A stretch of DNA of 64,000 nucleotides from NCBI GenBank assembly GCA_009760855.2, contig WPIO01000013.1:4892501-4956500 (forward strand), written 5' to 3'. Positions 1-10,944 of this stretch are shown one piece after another. Position 1 is the first letter of the stretch. Every line of letters starts with the position of its first letter. The translations under genes were made by a program, and so were the position numbers. The notes beneath the pieces are model-generated. The model made no database searches and was not told the origin of the DNA. It was given only the letters and a program-made list of their open reading frames with translations. Origin of the DNA: Cristatella mucedo (lineage: Eukaryota > Bryozoa > Phylactolaemata > Cristatellidae).

Positions 1-57
1 CGAGAGATAGAGCGAGAGAGAGAGAGAGAACGAGGCAGGGCAAGAGAGAGAGAGAGG

Positions 58-99
<42 letters not shown>

Positions 100-133
100 G
101 GGAGAGAGAGAGAGATAGACAGAGACACAGACA

Positions 134-177
<44 letters not shown>

Positions 178-231
178 TAGAGTAAGAGATAGAGCGAGAG
201 AGAGAGAGATAGAGCGCGAGAGAGATAGAGC

Positions 232-269
<38 letters not shown>

Positions 270-350
270 GGCAGGGCAAGAGAGAGAGAGAGGGAGAGAG
301 GGAGGGAGAGAGAGAGGGAGAGAGAAAGAGAGGGAGAGAGAGAGAGAGAG
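1..350. repeat. (GA)n low-complexity tract
   Basis: Almost pure GA dinucleotide repeat with scattered CA, TA and GC interruptions. No gene is visible here; reading frames through it are Arg/Glu repeats. Confidence 0.95.
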
Positions 351-1400
351 ATGGAGAAAGAGAACGAGAGACAGCACAAGACAGCGAGAGTGAGACGATA
401 TACCGAGCTACACGCACTGGAAACTGTAGTCGTTTTTTCGGTAGTGCGTGCTCTCGTTCTCGACGAAAATGGGTCGAGGTACCGCCAACGTTGCCGCAGA
501 CTCTATACGGAAATTCTGCCCGGGCTTTGGAGCCGTGAGCACGGCTACCGGTCATTCCTCCCATCTCCCAGCGAGGCGTCAATGCCGCCGCGAAGCGCCG
601 AAGCGGCGGCGGCGTTGACGCCTGTCCAAGCTGGCTGGCTACAACTAGACTCGAGTCTCGAGTGCCTTTTACTTAGCTGGAAAGGCTGGCTCTACGCTTC
701 GATGAGAATGGAGGCCGGAGCTTCCTAAGAGGCGCGATAATTAAAGGAGAGAAAAGACAAAAAGCAAGCTCGCTGTTGCCACCCTGGGCACCGCTCGACG
801 TTGAGTGGCTCTCGAGTGGCTGCTCGAGTGGCCGCTCCGCGAGTTCGCCCGAGCGAGCGGAGCGGAGCACGCGGAGTGGCCTCTCTTTAGCTCGCGCGCG
901 CACTTGCTCGCCGGCACCCGAGCCTCGAGCACAATCCAGCGCCGCTGCAGCGCGAAGCAGCGTCGCCGTGACGACGCCGTTGCCGCGCTGCAGCGAACCA
1001 ATGACGCTCGCGCCGCCGGCGCCGCGCCGCCGGCGCCGCAGGAGACGTGGAAGTGCAAAGCTTCCGGTGCTGTCGGATTAAAAAATTTGGCCTCCGAGAG
1101 CAGCCGCCTCGATAGAATTCCTCTCCAGGCGGAAGAGCGTTTACGCGCAAGCTCGGCAATGTCGGCAGGGGGTAACCGGATTGCCTCGCTCGGCGCAGCG
1201 TCGGCCAGTCCGCGAGTCTCTGCGATTCTCCGCGAGTCTCTGCGATTCTCCGCCGCTTCCGCGGTGGCTGCAATCGGTGGCCCGCCGAGGGTGCGCGACG
1301 GCGCGAGGGGCCGGCCACCGCCGGGGTCGCACCCACTCACTCGAACCATACTGACCGCGGCGTGGCCGGAAGTGCCACGACCGAATGGAGATTGAAAAAG
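351..1400. other. GC-rich non-repetitive DNA, no gene supported
   Basis: GC-rich sequence between two GA microsatellites. Several overlapping open frames exist on both strands, but they are Arg/Ala/Ser-rich, start or end inside the flanking microsatellites and match no family I know. A short direct repeat (about 19 bp, twice) sits near 1214-1250. It could be a CpG-rich promoter or first-exon region of a gene lying outside the window, but nothing shows this. Confidence 0.4.
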
Positions 1401-1401
1401 C

Positions 1402-1405
1402 CAGG

Positions 1406-1457
<52 letters not shown>

Positions 1458-1630
1458 AACAGAGAGACAGAGAGACAGACAAACAGAGAGACAGACAGAG
1501 AGACAGACAGAGAGACAGACACAGAGAGACAGACATACAGACACACACACAGACAAACAGAGAGACAAAGAGAGACAGGCAGGCAGAAAGAGAGAGACAG
1601 AGAGGGAGAGAGAGAGAGAGAGAGAGAACT
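1402..1630. repeat. (GA)n/(GACA)n microsatellite
   Basis: Interrupted GA and GACA repeat. It generates long Ser/Leu/Cys or Arg/Glu/Thr frames on both strands that are not genes. Confidence 0.95.
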
Positions 1631-1929
1631 CGGGCGTCTGAGTACAGGAATGCCTAGAGCGATCGGGCCGCCAAGCACGACTGAGCACGCCGAGCGCTGT
1701 TCGGAGCGCTCTTTGTAGCCGCCGTCCATGAGGCTGAGGCGTATTGGGGCGATCACATCCGCACTCACCCGCACTCGGAGCTAATCCATTAAAAACTCGC
1801 CAGATCTCACGCTCCGCGAAGTAGCGAGGATGATTGCTACTAAATTTTAAAAATTCAAATAACGCGCGTAAGAAGGCTTCTAGCAGCAAAAAAGCGGTCA
1901 TCCAGACCACGAGTCAAACCGGGCATCGT

Positions 1930-2040
1930 GCGTCGTTAGCCGCTCAAGTTTATTCTATTCAATTTATAATAATTATAATTATATTATTATAAATTAATAT
2001 ATATTAGTAATATTCAGTTTATAATAATAATTTATAATTC
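1930..2040. other. AT-rich stretch, nothing recognised
   Basis: Run of TAATAT/ATTATAA words between GC-rich blocks. No gene or known element is seen. Confidence 0.4.
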
Positions 2041-2055
2041 ATTTGCATACCGCCC

Positions 2056-2156
2056 TACAAGAACTTAACCTCTATTCGGGCGCTTGAATTCGCCCCACGA
2101 CCTCGGCCAGACCTTGATCGGGGCGAGCACATTAATCGCTGGGCCAAACCAGCGCG
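2056..2156 (-). repeat. tRNA-derived SINE (family B), degraded copy
   Basis: Matches other copies at 26738, 41965, 46945, 50058 and 51998. Read on the minus strand it starts with a tRNA-like head (GGTTTGGCCCAGCGATTAAT) followed by the shared tail ending in the CR1-like 3' end. It is more diverged than the others. Confidence 0.6.
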
Positions 2157-2160
2157 GTTT

Positions 2161-3370
2161 AGCTTTGGAGTCCTCCTCAACCGTAGTGCTGAAGGTCGCC
2201 GAGCACTTTTCGCCTTCTATCACTACTCTATCAAGAAGACCACAAGCTGAGGGAAAAATGCCGAAATCCAATAAGCGTCGTCAAGATGTGACGCACTGCA
2301 AAGGATCTCGGGTGCAATCAGGCACATTCCGCATTAGAAAGCCCGAAAGCGGCGATGCGGGACACGATGCCTTTGAAGGATTAGCTGATTCGACTTTAGC
2401 TCAATTATACAGGCTGCAGAGGAGCCTTTAGAGCGCTTTATGATAGACGACGAGGCATTTGCGCAGCATGTCGCTTATCGCGACGCCGACGCTCTCTTGC
2501 AGGCGCTAGCGGGCGACTTCCGGCGACTCCCGCGAAAGCCGCCGACGCCGCTCGAAGCCAGGCGGACGCAGCGGAGCGAGGCGGAGCTTCCGCTTCCGCA
2601 GCGGAGCGAGGCGGAGCTTCCGCTTCCCCGGCGAAGCGATGGAACGGTGCGGCGGCCGTTATCGCAGCCACCGCCGCCGGCGACGGACAGCGAGCAGGAC
2701 CTTCGGCTCCCGTCGACGTGACGACGGGGACCGACGCAGAGAAACCGGCTGTGCAGCCAGCGGCAGCTTCGGCTGGACCGCACGCAGCAGTCGCCGCCGC
2801 CGCCATCGATCCGGCCGCCAGGCCCGAATCGGGCCGGCCCTCAGCGGCCGGGCTAGTCACGGCGGGCGGTGAAGCGAAGCAGCCGGTCAAGGACGAGCGC
2901 GGCAGCGAAAAGATGGCGGAGGGCGGCAGCGCTGGCGAGCTGTCGCCTGCTGAGACGCGTCGCGGCAGCGCCGACCAGAATGGCGCAGCGGCGGCAGCAG
3001 CAGCTCCGGCCGAAGCCAAGCCGCCAGCGGTAGTCACCGGCGGCTCGACGCCCCTCCAGGGACCGCCCGCTGAAGTCGAGCTCGCGAAACCCTTAGGGTC
3101 GCCGCCGCCGCCAGCCGCGGACACGGTTCCGTCGACGGAGCCGGCGGCGGCGGCGGCGCCGGCCGGAGCGACTCCTGATACGAACGAACCAAAGCCGACC
3201 GATGCGGCCGTCAAGTCCGGGTCGCTGGAGGCGGCGGAGGCCGCCTCGAGCTGAACGCCGCAGTGAGCCAGTCGAGAAAAGTGCTCCCAGGCATGACAGC
3301 GAACGCGAGGTCAAGGAGAAAAGCCCGGCGGGAGGGAGCCGTGGCACCGCTCTCGGATTAAAACCGACCG
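2161..3370 (+). other. GC-rich block with unassigned open frames
   Basis: Three open frames follow each other on the plus strand: 2258-2431, 2440-2721 and 2718-3254. The last predicts about 178 residues dominated by Ala, Pro, Gly and Glu. The block holds a tandem duplication near 2568-2630 encoding the peptide QRSEAELPLP twice. GC content alone makes long frames likely here, and I recognise no domain, so this is not called as a gene. An exon of a low-complexity protein remains possible. Confidence 0.25.
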
Positions 3371-3378
3371 ACCTATTA

Positions 3379-3380
<2 letters not shown>

Positions 3381-3419
<39 letters not shown>

Positions 3420-3440
3420 CTCTCCATCTCTTTCTATTCG
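3381..3440. repeat. (CT)n microsatellite
   Basis: Pure CT repeat of about 17 units, then a degraded CT-rich tail. Confidence 0.95.
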
Positions 3441-5060
3441 CTCAGTGGAGGTGGTGCGCACGACGCCATCCTTCAAGAGATTGGCGGCGCTCACCGAAGC
3501 ATCATTCGTTGGTGGGAGCATCATCAAATTATTTCATCTGCCTTCGCGATAAGGAAAATTTTCTTAGCGCCCTCAGTAGGAACTTCACGCGGGCTGGAAA
3601 GGAAACCTATCCACTTATTATATTATATCTTCTTATTATATATTATATTATGTTATATGCATATAGTTATCCACTTATTAGTTATCCTAACAATATACAC
3701 AGCAGCCGCAGAAATGAGTGCACAAAGCACAATTCACACGGGCGAAGCGTCGGCCGTAAACAGCCGAAGGTCTTTTAGTTTCACATTTGGTCGGAGAAAG
3801 TCCTGGACATCCTGTCTGGCTTTATCGCGAGACTTCGACATACGCCAGCCGAACGGGTCATTAAAAGCTGCGACCGCGACCGGATCAGGCTCAGTCCGGG
3901 CCCTGAGCGTCGGCGGCGCTCTAAGGGAAGGGGGCATGACAACAGCTGTGCTGCCGCCGAGCTCAGCCGCCGCGTGCCGCCGGTGCGTCGTCTCAAAGCT
4001 GTCCTCGCTTTCGGTCTAAGCCCTCTCCACAGCGCGCCACGATCTGTCCGACGCCGCTGCGTCGCCGATGACGCTCGCGGCGTTGCTCGATCATCTAGCC
4101 GCGATCGCGAAGTGTCGCCACAGGCGACGGGCAACGCGCCCTGATCAAAAGAGCCCGGCTGTGCGAATAACGTGACGCGTGCGCGTTTCTCGGTCTGTAA
4201 CTCCACTCGAAGTAGCAGCAGCTCCGTACGGCTATTAAGAATGCGCCAGACACGTGACAGCTGAAGAGAAGATGACGTTTCGTAAGCATCGTGGAAGTGA
4301 GTTCCATAAGTCTATGAGCTGCAGAGAAAAAGCCTCTGTTGTCAATGAAGTCAATAAAATACTTTTACAATTTTCCGCCAATCGGACAAATTTGTCTGGT
4401 ACCTTTCAAAAGACGAAGGCATTAGGTATTAATTGGATCGGAAGTTCTGACGACTTTAACGTAAAAGAAAAAGTGATTTATGCTAACCATGACTAACCTG
4501 GATGTAAACCGGAAGCAATATATCTAAAAACACAAAGTTTACCAATCTCAGCATCATACCAGACTTGCATCCCAACTTATTGAACTTTGGCAGATCGAGG
4601 TACCTGTGTGAGGCTCGTTAAGGTGCATGCTTGCGACCCTTTAAAGTGCTCCATTTTTAGTGAAGCTTTGCACCTTGTAAATTCCATAGCTCGGTCATTA
4701 ATTTGCTTATCAGAGTGAAATTTGAAAATGAGTTCAGTTCTTGTTTACTTCAGCTCTGCAAGTATTTCTGATTTTGGTCAGATAGGCTTTGCTTTACATG
4801 TCCATTTTTGCAGGAGATGCAGCTTCAGGATGTTAGATGATTGAAAGAGGTTCACTTCTCCGAAGGCGCCATACAAATGTATTATTATGTGGATGATGGC
4901 ATGATAGATCACACGATGACCGCAAACCCTAAAACATAAGCAGGAATTAAATATATTTGCTTCAACAATTTCCAGTCTAGTCAGTCTGCGATTCGTACTA
5001 AACAATTTAAACATTATTATGGATGAATCGTCCGTCGACGAATGAATCTGCGGTGTTGGT
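3441..5060. other. No gene seen; one LINE-B scrap
   Basis: Mixed-composition DNA without a recognisable gene. Positions about 4270-4400 resemble, in degraded form, the LINE-B segment at 54500-54580 (shared core GTGGAAGTGAGTTCCA). The rest is unassigned. Confidence 0.4.
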
Positions 5061-5063
5061 GAG

Positions 5064-5240
5064 CCGTGATGGCACACTTGGTAAGGCGGCGGTTGCTTTT
5101 GAGACCTCGGTCCCGAGGTCGTGTGTTTGAATTGTGCGGCGGGCGATCCTTCATTGCCGTTGCAGCGGTGGTGATAGCCGTAAGGCTATTCTGTCGCTAT
5201 ACAAAAGAGGCTGTTGAATCAGTTAGTATTTTTTTGTTTT
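5064..5240 (+). repeat. tRNA-derived SINE (family C)
   Basis: tRNA-like head with a box-B-like GGTCGTGTGTTTGAATTGT, then the body motif GTGGTGATAGCCGTAAGGCT and a tail ending GGCTGTTGAATCAG. The same body and tail occur at 33035, 36735 and, inverted, at 34545, 44695, 56757 and 62855. Confidence 0.7.
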
Positions 5241-5724
5241 TGGATGCAACGTCCTCTGGATGAATCGTCCGGGATGAACAGTCCACGAATGAATCGTCCA
5301 AACTCCAGGCAGCTACTAATTCTGAACAGAATCAGCAATTGTAAAGTGCCCTGAAGAGATCGAGGTCTTTGATGGTGCCATATAAAACTGCATTATTCTT
5401 ATTATCATTATCTCTCGGGCATGATGGCGACGCGCCGACGCCATCTTCGGCGGCCACGGAATGCTGCGAGTTTGCTTCTTACATCTTCCGCGCAAGGCGA
5501 ACGGCAGTTCTTCACGGCCGCGTGCTGCTCTTTCTCATTGCGACGCTATTTTTCTTGTAGCCGAGATTTCCGCTCGCTCGCGCACGAGCGTTTATCCTTA
5601 CCATTGCAGGCGGCATTGGGAACGCCTGCAGGCGGCCTGCAGATGGCTCGGCCGGCCTTCTGCGTCGATCGAGCGAGACTTTTACCGCCTTTGTCGCTCT
5701 GAGGCCGCTGAACGAGAGCAGAGA

Positions 5725-5728
5725 GAGA

Positions 5729-5809
<81 letters not shown>

Positions 5810-5815
5810 GAGCCG
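5725..5815. repeat. (GA)n microsatellite
   Basis: Nearly pure GA repeat. Confidence 0.95.
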
Positions 5816-5883
5816 TGTCAGATAGCTTACGCGCGCGTCTTGCAGCTAGTTAGGAAGAGAATTCGCTCGGCGTCGGGCGTGCT

Positions 5884-5987
5884 CTCGCTCTGCGCTCTCT
5901 GTCTGTCTCTGTCTCTGTCTCTTTCTCTCTGTCTCTCTGTCTCTGTCTCTGTCTCTGTCTGTGTCTCTGTCTCTGTCTCTCTGCCTC

Positions 5988-6018
<31 letters not shown>

Positions 6019-6037
6019 GTCTCTCTCTGTCTCTCTG

Positions 6038-6092
<55 letters not shown>

Positions 6093-6187
6093 GTCTCTGT
6101 CTCGGTCTCTGTCTCTGTCTCGGTCTCTGTCTCGGTCTCTGTCTCTGTCTCTGTCTCTGTCTCTCTCTGTCTCTCTCTCTCTCTGTG
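5884..6187. repeat. (CT)n/(CTGT)n microsatellite
   Basis: Long interrupted CT/CTGT tract that opens all six frames without being coding. Confidence 0.95.
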
Positions 6188-6189
6188 GC

Positions 6190-7480
6190 AGAAATGCCAA
6201 GGAGCGATTTCTTGGAGCATCCGCTCGTGGGCACTCTCGCTGACTCGCTGCGCACGCCCACGCTGTCGTCGGTTAGCGGTGGGCTCTCATCCGGCGTCTC
6301 CTTGCATGACTCCTCGGTTAGTCCCGGGCTAGTCCCGCCGCGTCAGCTGAATAGCTCGCCAGTTGAGCGCGCTGGCTGCGCCCGCGAGGACAGCGAGTGA
6401 CGAAGCTGCCGCCGAAGCGTTCATGCGTGGCGTTCATGATGCGCCTTTCTAGAATGCGAAAGACCATGTGAAAGAAAAGTGCGCACCGCGCCGCTTTGCA
6501 TTGGCAACAAAGTCAAATACATGCCTCCGCCGCCGCCGCGTTCATTGGTTGTATTCGTTTTATTTCATTAGCTCTTTCCACCCGTCCTAGCAATGCCTGC
6601 CGCCCCTTACGTTTCATTTACTTCCTCGACTTTCGCTCCGACTGCGACCCGCTCTGTTCTCAATATTTTCGTTCGCTGCGCGAGCTACGCGAAGAAGCTG
6701 AACGCGAAATTTTACGCCGAGATTTCGCAGCGAAAAAAGCAAGCAAACAGCTCGGTCGTACGGTACTCGGCACCCGCAGAAAAGCGCCCACGTTGTTGTT
6801 TTCGAGTCTTTTAAAAGGAAAATCCTTAAGGATCGGCTGATTCAGCAGCCGACGTGGCAATAACACCACGTGCCAATGGGTTCGTTAAAAAGAGCAAAAT
6901 GTATACTATTTATTTATATTTTATATTATAACGTTATATGTTCGTTATATAGTCGTCATACATTTAATTTGCGTTATTAATTTATATTTCAATTTATATT
7001 CAAATAACTCAAGTTATGAAATACCACAACGTGCCGACGGGCTCGTTAAAAAGAGCCGCCAAAATCTAGCCTGGCAGCGAAGCTGTGCAGCTTCCGCCCA
7101 CCCGACCACCGCCTTCCTCCTACCGCCGGTGGCCGGAGCCGCAGGAGGCAGGGCGGGAGGAAAGAGGAAGGCAGCGGTTTTAGAGGCGCCGAATTGGCAG
7201 CCGAATCGGCAGCTTAGGCTTTAGGCGCGCTGCCAATTCGACTCGCTTCTCCTAGTAGATGGAAGCTAGCATTTTTTTCAAAGACGTTTTTCTGGCGAAC
7301 ACAAAAGACGCCGCACGATACGATGCACGAGAGCGATGCGCGCGATGCGCGCGCAGGTACGAGAGCGCGACAGCCAATGAAGAGCACCCGCATCGTAACG
7401 TTCAGCGAGTCCGCTAAGAGCCCCGAGTAGAACGGCCTATTCGACATCGACAGATGAGAGCTGCAGGTGTCCCGCAGCAG
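6190..7480. other. No gene seen
   Basis: Mixed GC-rich and AT-rich DNA. A word of about 26 bp (ACGTG..AATGGG/ACGGGCTCGTTAAAAAGAGC) recurs at about 6865-6895 and 7028-7060. No domain is recognised in any open frame. Confidence 0.4.
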
Positions 7481-7486
7481 CCATGG

Positions 7487-8190
7487 CGTAATAATAATAA
7501 TACACTTAAAAAAGCGCCCTCAGAGAACTCAATCTCTCTCTAGGTGCTTTACATTTGCTGCAAAGGGAAACGCAATTGAATGGTGAGCAATATCATGCTT
7601 GATAAACAACATGAATAACATGGTTAGGGATGACGTGCACAGGGTCAGCATGCAAGTGTAGTTAGTGGCAGCATGCACAGTGTGAGCACACACAAGCAAC
7701 AAAGGACGAATCACGTGAACCCACTAATTGTTGTGCTAAATGGGTGCGTTTTTAACGCCTTTTTAAATGTGGTCAAGCCAGGGATGTCGTGACGGAAGTC
7801 GGGAGTGAGTTCCAGGCTTTAGGAGCATGTGAACTACAGGCGCAGTCTCCAAAGGATTTGAGTTTTGTGCGAGGTGTAGGTAAACAGTTAGATTCCGAAA
7901 AGCGGGTGGTACGATGCTTGGCCTGGTGGGGCAGTAGATCTGACAGATAGGCTGAAGCCAACGAATGAAGGGACCTAAAAGTGAGCGACAAAACCTTGAA
8001 GTCGATGCGTTGCTTGACTGGTAGCCAGTGCAGAACGGCTAGAAGTGGTGCGACGTGGCAACTGGGACGCTTATGACAGACAAACCTAGCTGCAGAGTTT
8101 TGCACTGGCTGTAAGCGCCTGATTGCACAGGCCGGTAGCAGACCGGCAAGCATTGAGGTCGTACAACTCAGAGTGTACAAAGCGTACAAC
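7487..8190 (-). mobile_element. LINE-A (CR1/L2-like) 3' fragment
   Basis: On the minus strand the frame at 8189-7773 encodes the C-terminal part of a CR1/L2-type reverse transcriptase ORF (motifs LHWLPVKQRIDFKVLSLTFR and APKAWNSLPTSV). It is followed by the 3' UTR with CTAGAGAGAGATTGAGTTCT and a TTATTATTA tail at the low-coordinate end. It is 5'-truncated; at least ten more copies occur in this window. Confidence 0.85.
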
Positions 8191-8636
8191 TCAGAATGCG
8201 ACGCCAGAGCACAGCTGACTGTCTACTACAGAGTTTGGGCTTGCTTGCTATGCCGCCGAATCGTAGGTCATGACATAGCCGGTTTCTGATCATAGCAGTT
8301 TCCATCAAGCACGAATAACATCTCGACGGCCACAATCTGGCTGGCATAGCACGTCAACGCATCACTACGTCGCTGCATTCGGGCGCTCAGATTCAGACTC
8401 CACTCGTAGGAGAGTTACTGGTCGACTACTTATAGACAGCGTTCAAAGAAGTTTGCGGGCGTCGGTGAAACGGTGGAGTAGTGCTAAATCAGCCAGATTA
8501 TGATCGATATTCATTATTTGAGGTTCCTGAACTACAATGGCTCGGAGGCGATTAGGCTGCAATCTATAGTCAAGGCCGCATACAGGCTGAAGCCGTGTAA
8601 TGGGCTGACAGTTGTCCTTCCCGAAGTGGCGCTGGC
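8191..8636. other. No gene seen
   Basis: Unique-looking DNA between a LINE fragment and a satellite. No feature is recognised. Confidence 0.4.
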
Positions 8637-8840
8637 ACACCACACGCTCATGCCACACGCTCATGCCACACGCTCATGCCACACGCTCATGCCACACGCT
8701 CATGCCACACGCTCATGCCACACGCTCATGCCACACGCTCATGCCACACATGCCACACGCTCATGCCACACGCTCATGCCACACGCTCATGCCACACGCT
8801 CATGCCACACGCTCATGCCACACGCTCATGCCACACGCTC
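8637..8840. repeat. 13-bp tandem array next to the viral element
   Basis: About 15 head-to-tail copies of CACACGCTCATGC with one shortened unit near 8748. Because 13 is not a multiple of 3, all frames repeat a 13-residue peptide. The array ends about 50 bp before the left end of the virus-like element. Confidence 0.95.
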
Positions 8841-8885
8841 ATCTCTTCGTCACTCTGCCGAGCTCCGCTCCCATCGGCGACAGCT

Positions 8886-8890
8886 GCCTC
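8886..8890. repeat. Target-site duplication GCCTC (left)
   Basis: Five bases directly outside the left TG terminus of the element, identical to 25327-25331 directly outside the right CA terminus. A 5-bp duplication with TG...CA ends is what rve-type integrases leave. Confidence 0.75.
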
Positions 8891-9053
8891 TGTTGTAGGA
8901 AAAAAAAATTGTAAAAAAATTACCCTCCCTGACCAATTTAATTTTTCAAACTACTCATGCTCACTATCGTTCGCATTCGCAGTTTTTCAAACGAATAGGA
9001 TTCCGGGAGTGATCTTTTCCTCCAACACTAAAACTTGTGTCTTATAGTTTTTT
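8891..9053 (+). repeat. Left terminal inverted repeat
   Basis: Starts TGTTGTAGGAA and contains ACCCTCCCTGACCA, AACTACTCATGCTCACTAT and GGATTCCGGGAGTGATCTTT, each found inverted in 25182-25326. It is about 16 bp longer than the right copy because of an A-rich insertion after the first 12 bases. Confidence 0.92.
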
Positions 9054-9086
9054 GAAACATTTGAAAAATAATTTATATATATTTTA

Positions 9087-9419
9087 ATGTCAGGATTAAA
9101 TGAATCTACTTTTATAAATAATTATAATCTATCTCTACACAAATTAGATAATAATGTTAAAAATGTTCTAGATTTTATTGCTGAATCTTTTTATAGAAGG
9201 AAAGTTATTGAATCTTGCTTAGTTGCATGTTTAATTGCTAGAGATTTGTTGAAGGATAAATTGAATATAAAAATAGAAAGAGGTTTTAGTATTTTCAGAG
9301 ATCAAGAACTTATTACTAATCCATTTTGGTTACATATCAACAGTTTATTTGTCGATATTGGTTCTTATATTCTAATCAACGTAAATCAAAATCCTTTATT
9401 AAATTTATATGCAAGATAA
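9087..9419 (+). CDS. Unknown element protein next to left TIR
   Basis: An intact 110-residue frame beginning 33 bp inside the left inverted repeat. I recognise no family. It is mixed alpha/beta-looking and AT-rich in codon use like the rest of the element. A conserved-looking stretch PFWLHINSLFVDIGSYILI lies near the C-terminus. Its stop overlaps the start of the next frame (9409), so the two may be one gene broken by a single-base indel near 9410. It is one of only a few plus-strand genes of the element, opposite to the capsid and polymerase block. Confidence 0.5.
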   Translation: MSGLNESTFINNYNLSLHKLDNNVKNVLDFIAESFYRRKVIESCLVACLIARDLLKDKLNIKIERGFSIFRDQELITNPFWLHINSLFVDIGSYILINVNQNPLLNLYAR

Positions 9420-9594
9420 AATAGAATTAGTATCTAATAATCCAGAAGGTTTTGAACTAACTGACGACGATGCATTTATCATTGATCTAGAGAAATCAAC
9501 GTTTTCCTCATATATTTGTAAATGTTCATTTCCTATAAAAGATAAATTATGTAAAATTAAAAAAGAATGCTATGTGAAAATTAAAAACAAATAA
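9409..9594 (+). CDS. Small unknown acidic/Lys-rich protein or C-terminal half of 9087 gene
   Basis: A 61-residue frame overlapping the 3' end of the previous one by 11 bp, with an acidic N-terminal half (LTDDDAFIIDLE) and a Lys/Cys-rich C-terminal half. No family is recognised. The overlap and compatible composition make it either a separate small gene or the continuation of the 9087 frame after a frame break. Confidence 0.4.
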   Translation: MQDKIELVSNNPEGFELTDDDAFIIDLEKSTFSSYICKCSFPIKDKLCKIKKECYVKIKNK

Positions 9595-9629
9595 ATATAG
9601 GGACAACATGTCATATCTAAGAAGTAAAT

Positions 9630-10022
9630 ATGCAAATGACAAATATAACAATACTTTTAGACAATTATAGAGTTAAAGGTTGTTTAACTAAATTAATACG
9701 TATTAGATATTGTTTTCAATTTATAGGCATTCTATTGAGTCTTGCAATTACAGTAGCCAGTACTTACATTCCAAAACCCGAGCATCTTTCTCATGTAGCA
9801 ACTGTTTTAGGAAGTTTAGCAACAATGATAATCGCAATAGATAGTACAATATCACAAATTGACAGAAGAAAAAGATATACACTTCAAGCAAATCATAACT
9901 TAGTTTCAAAGATTGTAAATGCTTTAAATGATGATAAAATAACTAAAGAAAAATTCAATGAAATATTAATTGATCCTTTAGAAAATATAAGTGATACTAA
10001 GTCACTTGCAGCTCCTCTCTAA
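9630..10022 (+). CDS. Two-helix membrane protein, SLATT-like
   Basis: A 130-residue intact frame. After a basic N-terminal segment (LTKLIRIRY) come two hydrophobic helices at about residues 30-46 and 56-72, separated by a short Pro-containing loop (YIPKPEHL). A polar helix SQIDRRKRYTLQANHNLVSK and an acidic tail follow. This arrangement resembles SLATT-type 2TM proteins, known as pore-forming or sensor modules in bacterial conflict systems and also found in large DNA viruses; the assignment is by topology only. The ATG at 9608 lies closer to the TATAG-type start motif (9596-9601) but is in another frame that stops early. The 3' end overlaps the convergent integrase gene by 26 bp. Confidence 0.45.
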   Translation: MQMTNITILLDNYRVKGCLTKLIRIRYCFQFIGILLSLAITVASTYIPKPEHLSHVATVLGSLATMIIAIDSTISQIDRRKRYTLQANHNLVSKIVNALNDDKITKEKFNEILIDPLENISDTKSLAAPL

Positions 10023-10866
10023 CAAAACTTCTTTTGACATCATTTACAAAATATCTAACTGGTTGTTCTTGCAGTACCATTATTCTATCAATAGTATGTT
10101 TATTCAAACTCCATATTGCGTCTGTAGCTCTTCTTCTTTTTTCCTCTTCTCCTTTACCTGGTTCTAATAATTATCTAACTGGTGTTCCAAGTTCTAATAA
10201 CTTTTCTTGTTCTCCTACTTTTCTATGATATTTTGGTTTCTTTAGTTTTACTATTTCTTTTTTTATTGTTTTAGCAGGTTTTTCACCAGTTGCTTTTGTA
10301 ATACTATTATTTAGATAATCAATAATCTTTGGTAAATTATAAATCCACTCTCTATTTCTAGTATATTCTCCTTTTATTGATACTTTCTATTTCTTTTTCA
10401 TACTGTGAAATAAAGGCTCTCTCAGCTACCGTTCTATTCATTCTTTCAACTAATGCAACACTCTTTTTACTAGTACCTTCAATAATACGTGTTTAATGTT
10501 TTTTCATTTCTTTAGCAAACTCTCCTTTAAACTCTGATCCTGGATCTTCTGTCATTTTCTTTGGCCATTTCAAAGGATCTTTATTTTAAATATATAATAT
10601 TGCTTGAGTTACTTCCTTAGAAGACTTTGTTTTAAGTGGTCTTGAATCTGTATATCTACTAGCAACATCAATAACACTCAAAGCATATTTATATCCAGAA
10701 CCATTAGGCATGTATAAAATGTCTGCTTGATGATTTTCATTTGGTTCAACAATATTAAAGAAACCTTGTGGAATATTCTTAGGTCTTGGTTTGAATACTT
10801 GACTTACATCTGAGACGGGATTTAATTTACCTTCTTTTTTCTTTCATTTAGATTTAAAAATGACAT
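9997..10866 (-). pseudogene. Retroviral-type (rve) integrase, Polinton family, broken
   Basis: Would cut and join the element ends into host DNA. Visible parts, in order: a basic N-terminal region; first catalytic Asp in NHQADILYMP (about 10755); a beta strand ALSVIDVASRY; second catalytic Asp in EDPGSEFKG (about 10540); catalytic Glu in ALVERMNRT (about 10445), giving the DDE triad; then a C-terminal part with RRATDAIWSL and FVREELQV typical of maverick/Polinton integrases. Breaks: single-base frame breaks near 10840 (A run) and near 10380, and in-frame TAA codons near 10588, 10495 and 10180. The final stop is TAG at 9997. The start ATG (10864-10866) follows a CTATAGA motif. The catalytic residues survive although the frame does not. 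Confidence 0.88.
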
Positions 10867-10877
10867 TCTATAGAGAA
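10867..10877 (-). promoter_or_regulatory. TATAG start motif, integrase
   Basis: On the minus strand TCTCTATAGA directly precedes the integrase ATG, matching the motif at the other gene starts of the element. Confidence 0.45.
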
Positions 10878-10944
10878 TAGAAATATTTTGCAATATATGT
10901 TTAAATACATTTAATGAAACTGAATACTTTGAATCAGGTCGTCC

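Noticed and set aside
351-1910. Long Ser/Leu/Cys or Arg/Glu/Thr frames on both strands
   Set aside because: They run through GA/CT microsatellites and have no domain; microsatellites open all frames.
2718-3254. 178-residue Ala/Pro-rich frame
   Set aside because: Composition follows from high GC; no domain, no splice or start support.
5840-6400. 186-residue Leu/Ser/Cys frame
   Set aside because: Translation of a (CT)n/(CTGT)n repeat.
8500-8900. His-Ala-Thr-Arg-Ser-Cys repeat protein or CRISPR-like array
   Set aside because: The 13-bp repeat is head-to-tail without spacers, so it is a satellite; all frames are open for that reason.
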